Shown: positions 1 through 8,733, counted from the first letter of the stretch. The stretch is 64,000 nt of DNA from UBA9676 sp963741615 (GCA_963741615.1 CAVUIU010000025.1:124001-188000); one strand, 5' to 3'. Notes: generated by a model from the letters alone, not told the origin. Numbers and translations are program-made.

Positions 1-760
1 GCACCTCCGACCGGGTCGACGACACCCGCACCCCGCTGGCGGCAAACGCCCGGACGACCTGGGCGGGCGAGTCCGGGTTCACCGGGCGGCCGAGAGCCTG
101 CGAGATCCGTGCCGCCAGGTCAGCCAGCCTGGCTGGCCGCAGGCCCGAGACCGGGCGCGGGCCCAGCAGTCCGGTGAGCAGATCGTCGTGCACGTCGGCC
201 CGCCACGGCAGCCCGTCGAAGCGCATCTCCGCCGCGATCAGCCCGGCCGCCGACTCCGCGGCCACCAGCAGCGCGAACCGTCCCGGATGCTCGTCCGCCG
301 CGATGCGCCGCAGCTGGGCGACGTGAACGGCGACGGCCGCGTCCAGGGCCGCGGCCGGCTCGGGGAAGACCGGGTCAGCCGGGTCGAACAGGGCCTCCTG
401 TCCGGCCGCCGCGGGCCGCATCGCTGGCGCCGCCGCCGCGCGCTGCGGCCCGCCGTGCAGGCGGGCCCAGGCACCTGCCAGCGACGCGGGGTCGCCCGGC
501 CGGCCCTCCCGCCCGAGCAGCAGCGCCTCGGTCAGGGCGATGTCGTGGCAGCGCTCCACCCGCACCCCGGCTCGCAGCAACGCGGGGTAGACATCTGTGG
601 TCGCTGCCCAGACCCACCGCACACCCCCGGATCGCTCGTACCGGGCGACGGCCGCCGGAAGATCATCATGCCGAACGACAGTCCCGTGGCCGGTGCCGTC
701 CTCGGTCAGCTCTGACAGCCAGCAACTGTCCCCCGGCCCAGTGACGACAGCGACCCGCAC
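1..760 (-). CDS. DNA polymerase I-like 3'-5' exonuclease/polymerase, 5' part
   Basis: The minus strand is open from a GTG at 760 to the window edge (253 codons) and begins MRVAVVTGPGDSCWLSEL when the GTG is read as Met. It continues with a cryptic exonuclease-like N-terminal region (VWAATTDVYPALLRAGVRVERCHDIALTEALLLG, shown in parts) and then the start of a thumb/palm region. This matches my memory of the actinobacterial 'bifunctional 3'-5' exonuclease/DNA polymerase' family of roughly 550-570 residues, a second family A polymerase beside polA. The catalytic polymerase motifs would lie beyond position 1, so activity cannot be judged. No strong Shine-Dalgarno is seen at the GTG. Function is inferred from family resemblance only. 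Confidence 0.72.
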   Translation of the reverse strand, partial: MRVAVVTGPGDSCWLSELTEDGTGHGTVVRHDDLPAAVARYERSGGVRWVWAATTDVYPALLRAGVRVERCHDIALTEALLLGREGRPGDPASLAGAWARLHGGPQRAAAAPAMRPAAAGQEALFDPADPVFPEPAAALDAAVAVHVAQLRRIAADEHPGRFALLVAAESAAGLIAAEMRFDGLPWRADVHDDLLTGLLGPRPVSGLRPARLADLAARISQALGRPVNPDSPAQVVRAFAASGVRVSSTRSEV

Positions 761-800
761 GGATCAGATTCTCGCCTGCCGGGCCGACAATCGCGCATGG

Positions 801-861
801 GCGACGCGGCGGGACACGTGAGCGATGTGGGCGGGACAGTAGCGACGCGGCGGGACACGTG
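801..861. repeat. short direct repeat, three units
   Basis: The 20-mer GCGACGCGGCGGGACACGTG occurs perfectly at 801-820 and again at 842-861. A degenerate copy lies between them (822-840). The array sits in the intergenic space between the polymerase gene and the next minus-strand gene, so it may be a regulatory site or a scar of a transposable element end. No promoter boxes could be assigned with confidence. Confidence 0.6.
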
Positions 862-941
862 GTGACCTGGCGGTCCCGCCATTGGTGTCTGGGCTCCGGT
901 CCGGTCCCTGACCCAGGCCGGACCGGGCCCAGACGCTTATC

Positions 942-1541
942 TCAGCCCAGGGCGGCCGGCGCGGCGGAGGGCGGCGCGGCGGAGGGCGGCGCAGCGTGGT
1001 TCCAGCCCGGCCCGGCGTGCATCGAGGGCAGCAGGGTGATGTCCAGGATCCTGACCGCGGTGGCCGTGGTGCCGCTGACCGTGGCTACCACCGCCGCCTG
1101 GTTCCCGGTCTTGACCGTGCCGATGCCGTCGCGTTGAGCGTCCACGTTGGTGGAGCTCGTCACCTGGTACGTCCTGATGAAGCCGTCGCTGCTCCTGATG
1201 GTGATCGAGGTCGCACTCACGGCGGTGACCGAACCGCGCTGGGTGTCAATCGTCTGGTAGCCACCGCCGGACTTGGGCACCACGAACTGGCCGTGCACCG
1301 CGCCGAACAGGCTGCCGAAGGCGAAGCCGGGGCCGCCGCCCAGCCGGCCTTGGTGGGGGAAGGCCGGCCGGGCGGGGGGCGAGGGCGTGGCGGCGACCCC
1401 GCCCGCAGCGGACACCCCGGCCGCGGATGCCGCCGAGCCCGAAGTCGCCGCCATGGCCACGCCAGCCCCGACAATCAGCGAGGCAACGGCCACTCCCACG
1501 AGAATCAGCGGCCTGCCAGGCAGTCTGCGCGTTCCGAGCAT
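942..1541 (-). CDS. secreted or membrane-anchored protein, DUF5666-like beta domain
   Basis: A 199-residue protein. The start at 1541 is chosen because GGAAGGAG lies about 10 nt upstream; an upstream ATG (1607) has no such site. Residues about 12-32 are a hydrophobic export segment (LILVGVAVASLIVGAGVAMA), followed by an Ala/Ser/Pro-rich linker. A small domain with repeated T-V-x-x-v-s pattern follows (VTAVSATSITIRSSDGF; TVSGTTATAVRIL), which resembles DUF5666-type repeats. The tail carries a short PPSAAPPSAAP repeat. It probably acts outside the membrane, but its function is unknown. It stands alone between the polymerase gene and the bldC-side small genes. Confidence 0.7.
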   Translation of the reverse strand: MLGTRRLPGRPLILVGVAVASLIVGAGVAMAATSGSAASAAGVSAAGGVAATPSPPARPAFPHQGRLGGGPGFAFGSLFGAVHGQFVVPKSGGGYQTIDTQRGSVTAVSATSITIRSSDGFIRTYQVTSSTNVDAQRDGIGTVKTGNQAAVVATVSGTTATAVRILDITLLPSMHAGPGWNHAAPPSAAPPSAAPAALG

Positions 1542-1672
1542 GAGCGTGCGGCTCCTTCCGGGCCGACGCGGCCCTCGGCCGAGTCCATGGCGATCCTCGC
1601 GCGCCAAGTTTGGTCCCGGCTGAAGAAGCGCTGAGAAATTACCGAGCGGCCCGGCGGGCGCGCGGGCGCCCG

Positions 1673-2263
1673 TCAGTGGGAAGAGCCGGTGCTGGTGGCA
1701 CCGGATTCGCGGTGGCCCTGCGTGGCAACCCCGCCGACGGCCGCCCAGGCGGCGAGACGCGCGGACGCCTGACCAGGCAGTTCCCCGGCCGCCCAGCCAG
1801 CAAGCTCGGCGACAATGGTGTCGCTGCCCTCCTTGCGCCCGGCGGCAGGACCGGCAGGTCCTTCCTCGTCCCCGTCCTGCGGGTCTTGGCGCGGCCCCGG
1901 GTGCGCGCCGGCAGGCAGATCGCCGGCGTGGTCAGGGGCCGGCCGCGGCGTGAAGGGCCGCCGGCCGGAACGTGAGCGTGAACGCGCGACCGGAGCCTGC
2001 TCCGCTGACGGTGACTGCCCGCGTTCCCGGTCTTCGGTAGGCGGCTGGGCCTGCTCCGACGACTGGTCGCCTACCGCTGCGGTACCGGCGCCAGTTGGCA
2101 CACCCTCATCCATGGCGGCCTGGCCTTCCGTCACGACGCTGTCGTCCGCAGGCACGCGGTTGTTCGCCGTCGGCACGCCGTTGTTCCCCGCGGGTTCCGC
2201 CCGCACGCCGTTGCTCTCCGCGGGCACGCCGTTGTCCCCCGCGGGCTCGGCGTTGCTCCTCAC
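1673..2263 (-). CDS. hypothetical low-complexity Asn/Gly/Pro-rich protein
   Basis: A 196-codon frame whose ATG overlaps the TGA of the upstream conserved small gene in the common ATGA arrangement, which suggests translational coupling. The first 45 residues are built from short repeats (EPAGDNGVPAE, EPAGNNGVPTA). The middle is acidic, then Arg/Ser-rich, and the last 60 residues (AELAGWAAGELPGQASARLA, in part) are Ala-rich and could form a helix. I recognise no domain. Long overlapping frames on the plus strand make this call uncertain; it could be non-coding repeat expansion downstream of the small gene. Confidence 0.42.
   Translation of the reverse strand: MRSNAEPAGDNGVPAESNGVRAEPAGNNGVPTANNRVPADDSVVTEGQAAMDEGVPTGAGTAAVGDQSSEQAQPPTEDRERGQSPSAEQAPVARSRSRSGRRPFTPRPAPDHAGDLPAGAHPGPRQDPQDGDEEGPAGPAAGRKEGSDTIVAELAGWAAGELPGQASARLAAWAAVGGVATQGHRESGATSTGSSH
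2150..2262. repeat. degenerate tandem repeat
   Basis: Five to six imperfect copies of a unit of about 18-24 bp centred on GCACGCCGTTGT followed by CCCCGCGGG lie in tandem. They encode the NNGVP/NGVRAEPAG repeats at the start of the minus-strand hypothetical protein. Copy number variation by slippage is plausible. Confidence 0.6.
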
Positions 2264-2520
2264 CGGCCCAATCCCCGGGCACCGGGACCGCCCTGCTCTT
2301 GACCCTCGAGCAGGGCCGCGAGCACCTCGGCCTCATGGGCATCCATGCCGAACACCACGCGCGGACGCCCCCAGGGCTCCTCGATCGAGTAGCCAACGTA
2401 GCTCGACACAGGCGGCATCGGCTCGGCAGCCAGCTCATGGCTGACACGCCAGCGCTCCCACGCCTGTTCCAGTTTTGCCGCCGCCCGATGGGCGCGGGAA
2501 ACCATCTCTGGATCCGGCAT
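2260..2520 (-). CDS. conserved actinobacterial small protein near bldC
   Basis: An 86-residue protein with a good ribosome site (GGGGAGGAT) 7 nt before the ATG at 2520. It begins with an amphipathic helix (VSRAHRAAAKLEQAWERW) and continues with the distinctive block PPVSSYVGYSIEEPWGRPRV and then a helix DAHEAEVLAALLEG. I recall similar small proteins beside bldC in Streptomyces-type genomes, with function unknown. It is followed by a coupled low-complexity frame. It has neither a signal peptide nor a membrane segment, so it is probably cytoplasmic. Confidence 0.78.
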   Translation of the reverse strand: MPDPEMVSRAHRAAAKLEQAWERWRVSHELAAEPMPPVSSYVGYSIEEPWGRPRVVFGMDAHEAEVLAALLEGQEQGGPGARGLGR

Positions 2521-2643
2521 CGTGCGATCCTCCCCTGAAGATCAACGCCGCATTCCCGCACCGGAGGCGAGACCCTGGCATGCGGTCCCTGCCCCGGCCG
2601 CTGGCGACGGCATGGATCCCGCAGACACGGCTAGTATGTCTGA

Positions 2644-2662
2644 CCCATGCCCGGGGCATGGG
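2644..2662. promoter_or_regulatory. perfect 19-bp palindrome, candidate operator
   Basis: CCCATGCCC-G-GGGCATGGG is a perfect inverted repeat with a one-base centre. It lies about 125 bp upstream of the minus-strand small gene (start 2520). On that strand it precedes a TACTAG-like -10 box around 2628-2633, so it could overlap a -35 region. The remaining 2521-2967 interval contains no convincing gene. Confidence 0.45.
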
Positions 2663-2967
2663 CGATTACGAAAAGTTTTGTTCTGATTACTCTGAGCGAA
2701 CTAAACGATCACAGCCGCCGTGGATCAGATCGGTCCCCCGGACGGCCGGATCGACCCCGGCAGCGTCTTGGCGGCGCATCGCCCTTCCGAGCGGCCCGCC
2801 CTCATGCCGCCCCCGCGGCCCAGATGCCCGCCGGGGCCGACCCCCCTCATTTTCCTGCTGATGCTGCTTCCCTGCTGATTGCTCGTGCCTGGTGGCTGCC
2901 GGACGTCCCCCGACCAGCCTCCGGCATCGCAGTGGCCACCCACGGCACTACCGCGCGTGGCCATTCC

Positions 2968-3171
2968 TCATTCCGAACGCGGCTGAGGGATGCCAGCGAG
3001 CAAGGCGCGGACCTCGGTCTCCCGGTACCGGCGGTGACCGCCGAGAGTCCGGATAGACGTGAGCTTGCCGGCCTTGGCCCAGCGTGTCACGGTCTTGGGG
3101 TCCACGCGGAACATCGTCGCAACCTCTGCTGGCGTCAGCAGAGGCTCAGCCTCGGGTGTGCGTGCAGACAT
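2968..3171 (-). CDS. bldC: BldC, MerR-type developmental DNA-binding protein
   Basis: A 67-residue protein that is almost entirely one winged helix-turn-helix domain: LLTPAEVATMFRVDPKTVTR, then WAKAGKLTSIRTLGGHRRYR, then an Arg/Glu recognition tail. This is essentially the published BldC sequence of Streptomyces, where it is 68 residues and represses or activates many sporulation genes by binding head-to-tail on direct repeats (established knowledge). It lacks the effector/dimerisation region of full MerR proteins. GGAGGAGGAGG lies just before the ATG at 3171. Its presence implies a differentiating actinomycete or a relative retaining the regulator. Confidence 0.96.
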   Translation of the reverse strand: MSARTPEAEPLLTPAEVATMFRVDPKTVTRWAKAGKLTSIRTLGGHRRYRETEVRALLAGIPQPRSE

Positions 3172-3258
3172 GTGTACGGCCTCCTCCTCCTGGACCAGTA
3201 CTGCGATCCTGCGTTATTGCACTATCTGGCTCCGGGTGGAGCCTGCCGTGGATGTCCT

Positions 3259-3280
3259 ATATGGCCCACTGAGACCATAT
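3259..3280. promoter_or_regulatory. inverted repeat upstream of bldC
   Basis: ATATGG and CCATAT form a 6-bp inverted repeat with a 10-bp spacer about 90-110 bp before the bldC start, in a locally AT-richer stretch (3200-3390) that probably holds the bldC promoter. The half-site spacing of 16 bp is suitable for a dimeric regulator. The bound factor is unknown. Confidence 0.35.
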
Positions 3281-3430
3281 TGCCATCACCAGCGGTGACA
3301 AGTCGACCACCAGGAGCAAAGATTCTGTGACGCGTCGCCCCGTTCCTCCGATGATCTGAGTCACGCTGCGTGATTCTAGCGATACGTATCGTTGCGACGG
3401 CGCAGATTCGGAAAAGTCGTCCCCTGCGGC

Positions 3431-4372
3431 TCAGCTGGCATCTTCCAGCACCGCGAGCACCCGCCAGCGCCTCGTCACTCGCCAGTACATCGCGGTCGCC
3501 ATCTCAAGCTCCCCCCGAGCGAGCGCACTAATCACAGCAGACACCTCGGCTACCGACTGATCGGCCCTGAGTGCCTCGTCGTCGAGCAGGTGGACCAGGC
3601 CGCCGTAGTCGAGTTCCACCAGCGCATCCTGGTGAAACTCGTGCAGCCAGCTCCCGATCTGCTCCAGTTCGGCCACCATCCGCGGCATCGCGTCACTGGT
3701 GAAACTGCCGGCGGCCAGGCCCCTGCCGTCGCGCCCGAACATGTCCAGTGCCTGCGTCACCCGCCTGCGCGCCTGCGCCATCGTGGTGGCGTAAACGAGC
3801 GTGCGGGCCGGCGCGGCCGTTGCCCGGCCGCCATCCCCCGCGTCGCCCACGGTGCCCAGCACGAGCCAGCGCTCGTCGGGTGCGAACGGGGCAAACCATG
3901 AGGGCGGCACCGACCAGGTGCGGGCCTGGATGTAGATGCGCAGCATCGTGGCCGGGCCCTCGCAGCGCGCGAAGCCACTGACGGCGGCGTCCACGGCGCC
4001 GGTGGCGAAGGCGGCCGACCACAGCTCCGGAACCGTGGACCTGAGCCGGGACAGGCCCAGCCACGAACGCAGCCGGGTCTGCCACGGGCAGATGTAGGTG
4101 ACCCCGTCCACCCGGCGCACGTAGGCGTCGCCGCTCTCCCACTCGGGAGCCACGACCGGCGGCGCGGAAAGCAGCCGGCGCAGTGCGTCGGCGTGCTCAG
4201 CCGCGAGCGCGCCTGCCCAGCGTGGGCGGCCGGCCGATGCCGCATACGCCGCCCAGTGCCTGCCGTCCGGTTCGGGGAAAGCCGACAGCGGCTCATAGAC
4301 ACGCAGATATGCCGCATACGGGAGCACGAACGCATCGTGGCACGGCGTCACGGCCAGATACACATCCGACAC
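3431..4372 (-). CDS. conserved hypothetical protein between bldC and vdh
   Basis: A 313-residue soluble protein with no signal peptide and no obvious catalytic motif. It is rich in Trp and aromatic residues (VYICPWQTRLRSWLGLSRLR, approximately, near 90-110; RTWSVPPSWFAPFAPDERW near 152-170) and ends in an Arg-rich helix. Its position, divergent from the branched-chain amino-acid dehydrogenase and upstream of bldC, matches the order I remember from Streptomyces, where the equivalent gene is also uncharacterised. The conserved neighbourhood argues for a real gene. No function is proposed. Confidence 0.8.
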   Translation of the reverse strand: MSDVYLAVTPCHDAFVLPYAAYLRVYEPLSAFPEPDGRHWAAYAASAGRPRWAGALAAEHADALRRLLSAPPVVAPEWESGDAYVRRVDGVTYICPWQTRLRSWLGLSRLRSTVPELWSAAFATGAVDAAVSGFARCEGPATMLRIYIQARTWSVPPSWFAPFAPDERWLVLGTVGDAGDGGRATAAPARTLVYATTMAQARRRVTQALDMFGRDGRGLAAGSFTSDAMPRMVAELEQIGSWLHEFHQDALVELDYGGLVHLLDDEALRADQSVAEVSAVISALARGELEMATAMYWRVTRRWRVLAVLEDAS

Positions 4373-4540
4373 ATAACGAGACGGTTACCAGGTTCCGGCG
4401 CGCACCCGCGCCCCGGACCTCCGCGGATCTTTGCCCGGGGCGAATGTGCAACCATTAGCGGTAGTCTCTGCTGGACCGGGCAGCTCACCCCACAAAGGTG
4501 TTTACCCAGCTCAGTGCCCTAACTAGAACGGATAACCACC

Positions 4541-5710
4541 GTGACAAACGTGTTCGCGAGATCCCCGCAGCGCAGCGGTCCCTCCGTGGACGAGCGGGTG
4601 GCCGACGATCCAGGGCACCCCCGGGAGGCACCCGCCTCAGCATCGAGCACCGCCAGCCAGTCCGGGCACGAGCAGGTCGTGTTCTGCCAGGACGTCCAGT
4701 CAGGCTTGCGGGCCATCATCGCCATCTACTCGACCGCGCTGGGCCCGTCGCTGGGCGGGACCCGGTTCTACCCCTACCCGACCGAGGACGCGGCCCTGGC
4801 TGACGTGCTCAACCTCTCACGCGCCATGGCGTACAAGAACGCCCTGGCCGGGCTCGATCTGGGAGGCGGGAAGGCGGTGATCATCGGCGACCCGCGCCGG
4901 GACAAGTCCGAGGCGCTGCTGCGGGCGTACGGCCGTTTCGTCCAGTCGCTGGGCGGCCGCTACATCACCGCGTGCGATATCGGCACATACAGCGAAGACA
5001 TGGACATCGTGGCCCGCGAGTGCCGGTACGTCACCGGCCGCACGGTGCGCAACGGCGGGTCCGGTGACTCCTCGATCCTCACTGCGGCGGGGGTGTTCCA
5101 GGGAATGCGCGCCGCCGCCGAGCACCTCTGGGGCGACGCCAGCCTGACCGGCCGCCTGGTCGGGGTGGAAGGCGTGGGCAAGGTCGGCCACCGCCTGGTG
5201 GAGCATCTGCTCGAAGCCGGGGCGCGGGTGGTGATCTGCGACGTGAACGCCGAGGCGGCCACGCAGGTCCTCGGCCAGCATCCCGGGGTGGAGGTGGCGG
5301 ACGGCCAGCGGGCCCTCCTCGCCCGGCCGGTCGACATCCTCGCGCCGTGTGCCATGGGAGGCACCCTGGACGACGAGACCGTCGCCACCTTGACCGCGCG
5401 GATCGTCTGCGGCGGCGCCAACAACCAGCTCGCCCACCCGGGGATCGAGAAAATGCTTGCCGACCGGGGCATCTTGTATGCGCCGGACTATGTGGTGAAC
5501 GCCGGCGGCGTAGTCCAGGTGGCCGACGAGCTCGCCGGGTTCGACTTCGAGCGGGCGAAGGCGCGGGCAGCCGGGATCTTCACCACGACCAGGAAGATCT
5601 TCGCATTGGCGGATGAGGAGGGCGTGCCACCGTCGGTGGCGGCGGACCGGCTGGCCGAACGGCGGATGGCAGAGGTGGGCCGGTTGCGCGGCATCTGGCT
5701 GGGCCCCTGA
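4541..5710 (+). CDS. vdh: valine/leucine dehydrogenase (Glu/Leu/Phe/Val family)
   Basis: A 389-residue NAD-dependent amino-acid dehydrogenase that oxidatively deaminates branched-chain amino acids to 2-oxo acids. The N-terminal catalytic domain has MAYKNALAGLDLGGGKAVII, containing both conserved lysines of the family. The C-terminal Rossmann domain has the dinucleotide loop GVEGVGKVGHRLVEHL and the late motif PDYVVNAGGVVQVADEL. It starts at GTG 4541; the first 40 residues are a low-complexity extension compared with usual lengths near 360-370. Streptomyces vdh lies at this locus, so valine is the likeliest substrate. It feeds the 2-oxoacid dehydrogenase encoded at 13.5 kb. Confidence 0.9.
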   Translation: MTNVFARSPQRSGPSVDERVADDPGHPREAPASASSTASQSGHEQVVFCQDVQSGLRAIIAIYSTALGPSLGGTRFYPYPTEDAALADVLNLSRAMAYKNALAGLDLGGGKAVIIGDPRRDKSEALLRAYGRFVQSLGGRYITACDIGTYSEDMDIVARECRYVTGRTVRNGGSGDSSILTAAGVFQGMRAAAEHLWGDASLTGRLVGVEGVGKVGHRLVEHLLEAGARVVICDVNAEAATQVLGQHPGVEVADGQRALLARPVDILAPCAMGGTLDDETVATLTARIVCGGANNQLAHPGIEKMLADRGILYAPDYVVNAGGVVQVADELAGFDFERAKARAAGIFTTTRKIFALADEEGVPPSVAADRLAERRMAEVGRLRGIWLGP

Positions 5711-5759
5711 CCGGCCGCGAAACACCCCGCCAGGCGCTACGCCCGCGCCAGGGAAGCGC

Positions 5760-5788
5760 TTGCGCCGCAAAGCAGGTACGGTTATAGG
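5760..5788 (+). promoter_or_regulatory. candidate promoter for the DUF3073 gene
   Basis: TTGCGC, a 17-bp spacer and TATAGG are followed by an AT-rich GTATATG stretch that stands out in this GC-rich sequence. It lies about 140 bp upstream of the DUF3073 start, which would give a long leader. Assigned by eye from consensus only. Confidence 0.35.
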
Positions 5789-5929
5789 TATATGCAGGCT
5801 CGAACGCACGTCAACCTCCGGGCGGTGGGGGCCACGACGGGCTAGCACGCTGTGCAGGAAGCCCGCAACTATTCAGTGCCGGGAGCAGGAGCCTGACCCG
5901 GGCTCCGCACGTTCGAGGGGGTCGAGCCA

Positions 5930-6142
5930 ATGGGGCGCGGCCGAGCCAAGGCCAAGCAGGTGAAGGTGGCCCGCCAGCTGAAGTACAACAGCGGCGGAAC
6001 CGATCTTGACAGGCTGCGGACCGAATTGGGCGTGGGCAGGGCTGACCAGGAAAATGGCGAGCCCGCCGACGCAGACCTCGTGGACCGCTACGGCGATCTC
6101 GCCCTAGCCGACGGCGAGGAGCCAGGCGAGGACGACGACTAG
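5930..6142 (+). CDS. DUF3073 small protein
   Basis: A 70-residue protein beginning MGRGRAKAKQVKVARQLKYN, the hallmark of the actinobacterial DUF3073 family. The N-terminal half is basic and possibly nucleic-acid binding; the C-terminal half is acidic and ends EEPGEDDD. A GAGGGGGT ribosome site lies before the ATG. In Streptomyces it sits beside purM, as here, where it converges on purM. The biochemical role of the family is not established. Confidence 0.92.
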   Translation: MGRGRAKAKQVKVARQLKYNSGGTDLDRLRTELGVGRADQENGEPADADLVDRYGDLALADGEEPGEDDD

Positions 6143-6190
6143 GTGTGCGCCCGGCGCCCTGCCTAGTGCGCCAGTCCACGGCGGCCCCCC

Positions 6191-7258
6191 TCAGCCGGGG
6201 TGGGCTCCGGTGAGGCGCACGCCGTCGTCTTGACCTGTGACCTTCCCGAGCACCCATCCGGTCATGCCGCGGGCTTCGAGCAGCCGCACCGCCTGATCGG
6301 CGTCACCGGCGGCGACCACCGCCGCCATGCCGACACCCATGTTGAAGACCCGTTCCATCTCGGCGGCGTCAACCCTGCCGCGCCCCGCGAGCAGGCCGAA
6401 CACCGGCGGGGGCCGCCAGCTGGCGCGCTCGAGCACCGCGCCCGTGCCGGGCGGCAGGACCCGGGCCAGGTTCGCCGCCAGCCCGCCGCCGGTAATGTGC
6501 GCGAACGCGTGCACATCGCACGCGGCCGCCAGGGCCAGGCAGTCCCGGGCGTAGATGACGGTGGGGGTGAGCAGCTCCTCTCCGACCGCGGCGCCCAGCT
6601 CCGGCGGCTCGGCGTCCAGCGCCAGCCCCGACCGGTCGAGCACCTGCCTGACCAGTGAGTACCCGTTGGAGTGCAGGCCCGATGAGGCGAGCCCGATCAC
6701 CACGTCCCCCGCCCTGACCCGGTGCGGGCCCAGCAGCCGGTCCGCTTCCACCACGCCGGTGGCGGCGCCGGCCAGGTCGAAGTCGTCGGGACCGAGGTGC
6801 CCGGGATGCTCGGCCGTCTCGCCGCCGATCAGCGCGCACCCGGCGCGCACGCATCCCTCGGCGACGCCCGCCACGACCGCCGCCGCCCGCTGCGGCCTGA
6901 GCGCACCGAACACGGCGTAGTCGGTCATGAACAGCGGCTCGGCGCCACAGCTGACCAGATCGTCCACGACCATGGCGACCAGGTCGATACCGACCGTGTC
7001 GTAGCGGCCGAGCCGCTGGGCGATCACCACCTTCGTGCCCACGCCGTCGGTGGAGGTCGCGAGGAGGGGACGCCGGTAGGAGGCGAGCTTGCTGGCATCG
7101 AAGAGGCCGGCGAATCCGCCGATCCCGCCGACGACCTCGGCCCGCCTGGTCCGCTCGACCGCCGCCTTCATCAAGGCGACCGCGCGCTCGCCCGCGCCGA
7201 TATCCACGCCCGCGCCGGCATAGGAGAACCCCGCGCCCGGCGCCCCGGGCTGGTTCAC
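6191..7258 (-). CDS. purM: phosphoribosylformylglycinamidine cyclo-ligase
   Basis: A 355-residue AIR synthetase catalysing ATP-dependent ring closure of FGAM in purine synthesis. It contains the family blocks STDGVGTKVVIAQRLGRYDT, VVDDLVSCGAEPLFMTDY, GCALIGGETAEHPG and SSGLHSNGYSLVRQV. The GTG start at 7258 overlaps the purF stop by 4 nt, so the two are translationally coupled. Length is typical for the family. It is the last gene of the minus-strand purine block. Confidence 0.96.
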   Translation of the reverse strand: MNQPGAPGAGFSYAGAGVDIGAGERAVALMKAAVERTRRAEVVGGIGGFAGLFDASKLASYRRPLLATSTDGVGTKVVIAQRLGRYDTVGIDLVAMVVDDLVSCGAEPLFMTDYAVFGALRPQRAAAVVAGVAEGCVRAGCALIGGETAEHPGHLGPDDFDLAGAATGVVEADRLLGPHRVRAGDVVIGLASSGLHSNGYSLVRQVLDRSGLALDAEPPELGAAVGEELLTPTVIYARDCLALAAACDVHAFAHITGGGLAANLARVLPPGTGAVLERASWRPPPVFGLLAGRGRVDAAEMERVFNMGVGMAAVVAAGDADQAVRLLEARGMTGWVLGKVTGQDDGVRLTGAHPG

Positions 7259-8724
7259 GGCGCCGTCCTGCCCACGGTCACGCCTTCGAGCAGGTGCTTG
7301 CCCCGCTCCGCCTCGGCGACGGGGATCGGGTAGTTACCGTCGAAGCAGGCACGGCACAGGTTGCCCGCGGGCAGCGTGGTCGCCTCGGTCAGCCCGGTGA
7401 GCGAGATGAAGCCCAGCGAGTCGGCCCCGATCGACGCCCGGATCTCCGCCACCGGCAGGCTGCCCGCGATCAGTTCGGCCCGGGTGGCGAAGTCGATCCC
7501 GTAGAAGCAGGGCCAGCTCACCGGCGGGCTGGAGATGCGCACATGGACCTGCGCGGCGCCCGCCTCGCGCAGCATCGCGACGATCGCCCGCTGGGTGTTG
7601 CCGCGCACGATCGAATCGTCCACCACGACCACCCGCTGCCCGGCGATCACCTCGCGGAGCGGGTTCAGCTTCAGCCGGATGCCCCGCTGGCGGATCGTCT
7701 GGCTGGGCTGGATGAACGTCCGGCCGACATAAGAGTTCTTGACCAGGCCCTGGCCGTAGGGGATGCCGCTGGCCTGTGCGTAGCCGATCGCGGCCGGCGT
7801 GCCGGACTCGGGAACGGGGATGACCAGATCGGCCACCGCCGGATGCTCGGCCGCGAGACGGCGGCCGACCTCCACCCGGGCCGCCTGGACGCTGCGGCCG
7901 GCGATGGTGGTGTCGGGGCGCGCCAGGTACACGTACTCGAACAGGCACCCCCGGGGCCGCGCCGGGGCGAAGATGGCCGACGAGACCCCGCTCTCGTCGA
8001 TCATGATGAGCTCGCCCGGTTCGACCTCCCGCACGAACGTCGCGCCGATGATGTCCAGTGCCGCGGTCTCGCTCGCCACCGCCCAGCCCTGCTCCAGCCG
8101 GCCAAGCACGAGCGGGCGGAAGCCCTGCGGGTCGCGGGCCGCGTACAGGGTCTGTTCGTCCATGAAGACCAGCGAGAACGCGCCCTTCACCAGGGGCAGT
8201 GCGGTCAGGGCGGCGTCGGCCACGCTGGCGGCCCGGGGGTCGGCGAACAGGGCGGTCAGCACGTCGGTATCGGAGGTGCCCACCGGGCCGCGCCACGCCT
8301 CCGCCGCTCCCTCCACCATGGCGGCCAGTTCCAGCGTGTTGATGAGGTTGCCGTTGTGACCAAGCGCCAGGCTCCCGGACGGGGTTGACCGGAACGTCGG
8401 CTGCGCGTTCTCCCACACCGAGGAACCGCTGGTGGAGTACCGGCAATGGCCGACAGCGATGTGGCCGCGCAGCGTGGACAGCACGGATTCGTCGAATACC
8501 TGGGCGACCAGGCCCATGTCCTTGTACACCACGATCCGGGTGCCGTCGCTGACCGCGATGCCGGCCGACTCCTGCCCCCGGTGCTGCAAGGCGTACAGGC
8601 CGAAATAGGCGAGCTTGGCAACTTCCTCGCCCGGCGACCAGACGCCGAAAACACCGCACGCGTCCCGCGGAGGCTGGTCCTGGCGATCGGGATCGTCGGT
8701 CAGTCGGCCATCGGGCTTGACCAC
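7255..8724 (-). CDS. purF: amidophosphoribosyltransferase
   Basis: A 489-residue first enzyme of purine synthesis, transferring glutamine amide nitrogen to PRPP. A short N-terminal leader precedes RDACGVFGVWSPG, in which the Cys becomes the N-terminal nucleophile after propeptide removal. LQHRGQESAGIAV belongs to the glutaminase domain, and VVVVDDSIVRGNT is the PRPP-binding loop. Cysteines in LCRACFDGNYP near the end fit the iron-sulfur type of PurF. The GTG start is used, and it is coupled to purM. Confidence 0.96.
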   Translation of the reverse strand: MVKPDGRLTDDPDRQDQPPRDACGVFGVWSPGEEVAKLAYFGLYALQHRGQESAGIAVSDGTRIVVYKDMGLVAQVFDESVLSTLRGHIAVGHCRYSTSGSSVWENAQPTFRSTPSGSLALGHNGNLINTLELAAMVEGAAEAWRGPVGTSDTDVLTALFADPRAASVADAALTALPLVKGAFSLVFMDEQTLYAARDPQGFRPLVLGRLEQGWAVASETAALDIIGATFVREVEPGELIMIDESGVSSAIFAPARPRGCLFEYVYLARPDTTIAGRSVQAARVEVGRRLAAEHPAVADLVIPVPESGTPAAIGYAQASGIPYGQGLVKNSYVGRTFIQPSQTIRQRGIRLKLNPLREVIAGQRVVVVDDSIVRGNTQRAIVAMLREAGAAQVHVRISSPPVSWPCFYGIDFATRAELIAGSLPVAEIRASIGADSLGFISLTGLTEATTLPAGNLCRACFDGNYPIPVAEAERGKHLLEGVTVGRTAP

Positions 8725-8733
8725 AGCGTCAGT

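Noticed and set aside
188..715. Long plus-strand open frame at the left end
   Set aside because: It is antisense to the polymerase gene, whose minus-strand translation is coherent; the plus-strand product is Arg/Pro/Gly-rich noise.
2647..3330. Plus-strand frame across the bldC region
   Set aside because: It is antisense to bldC and has no domain or ribosome site.
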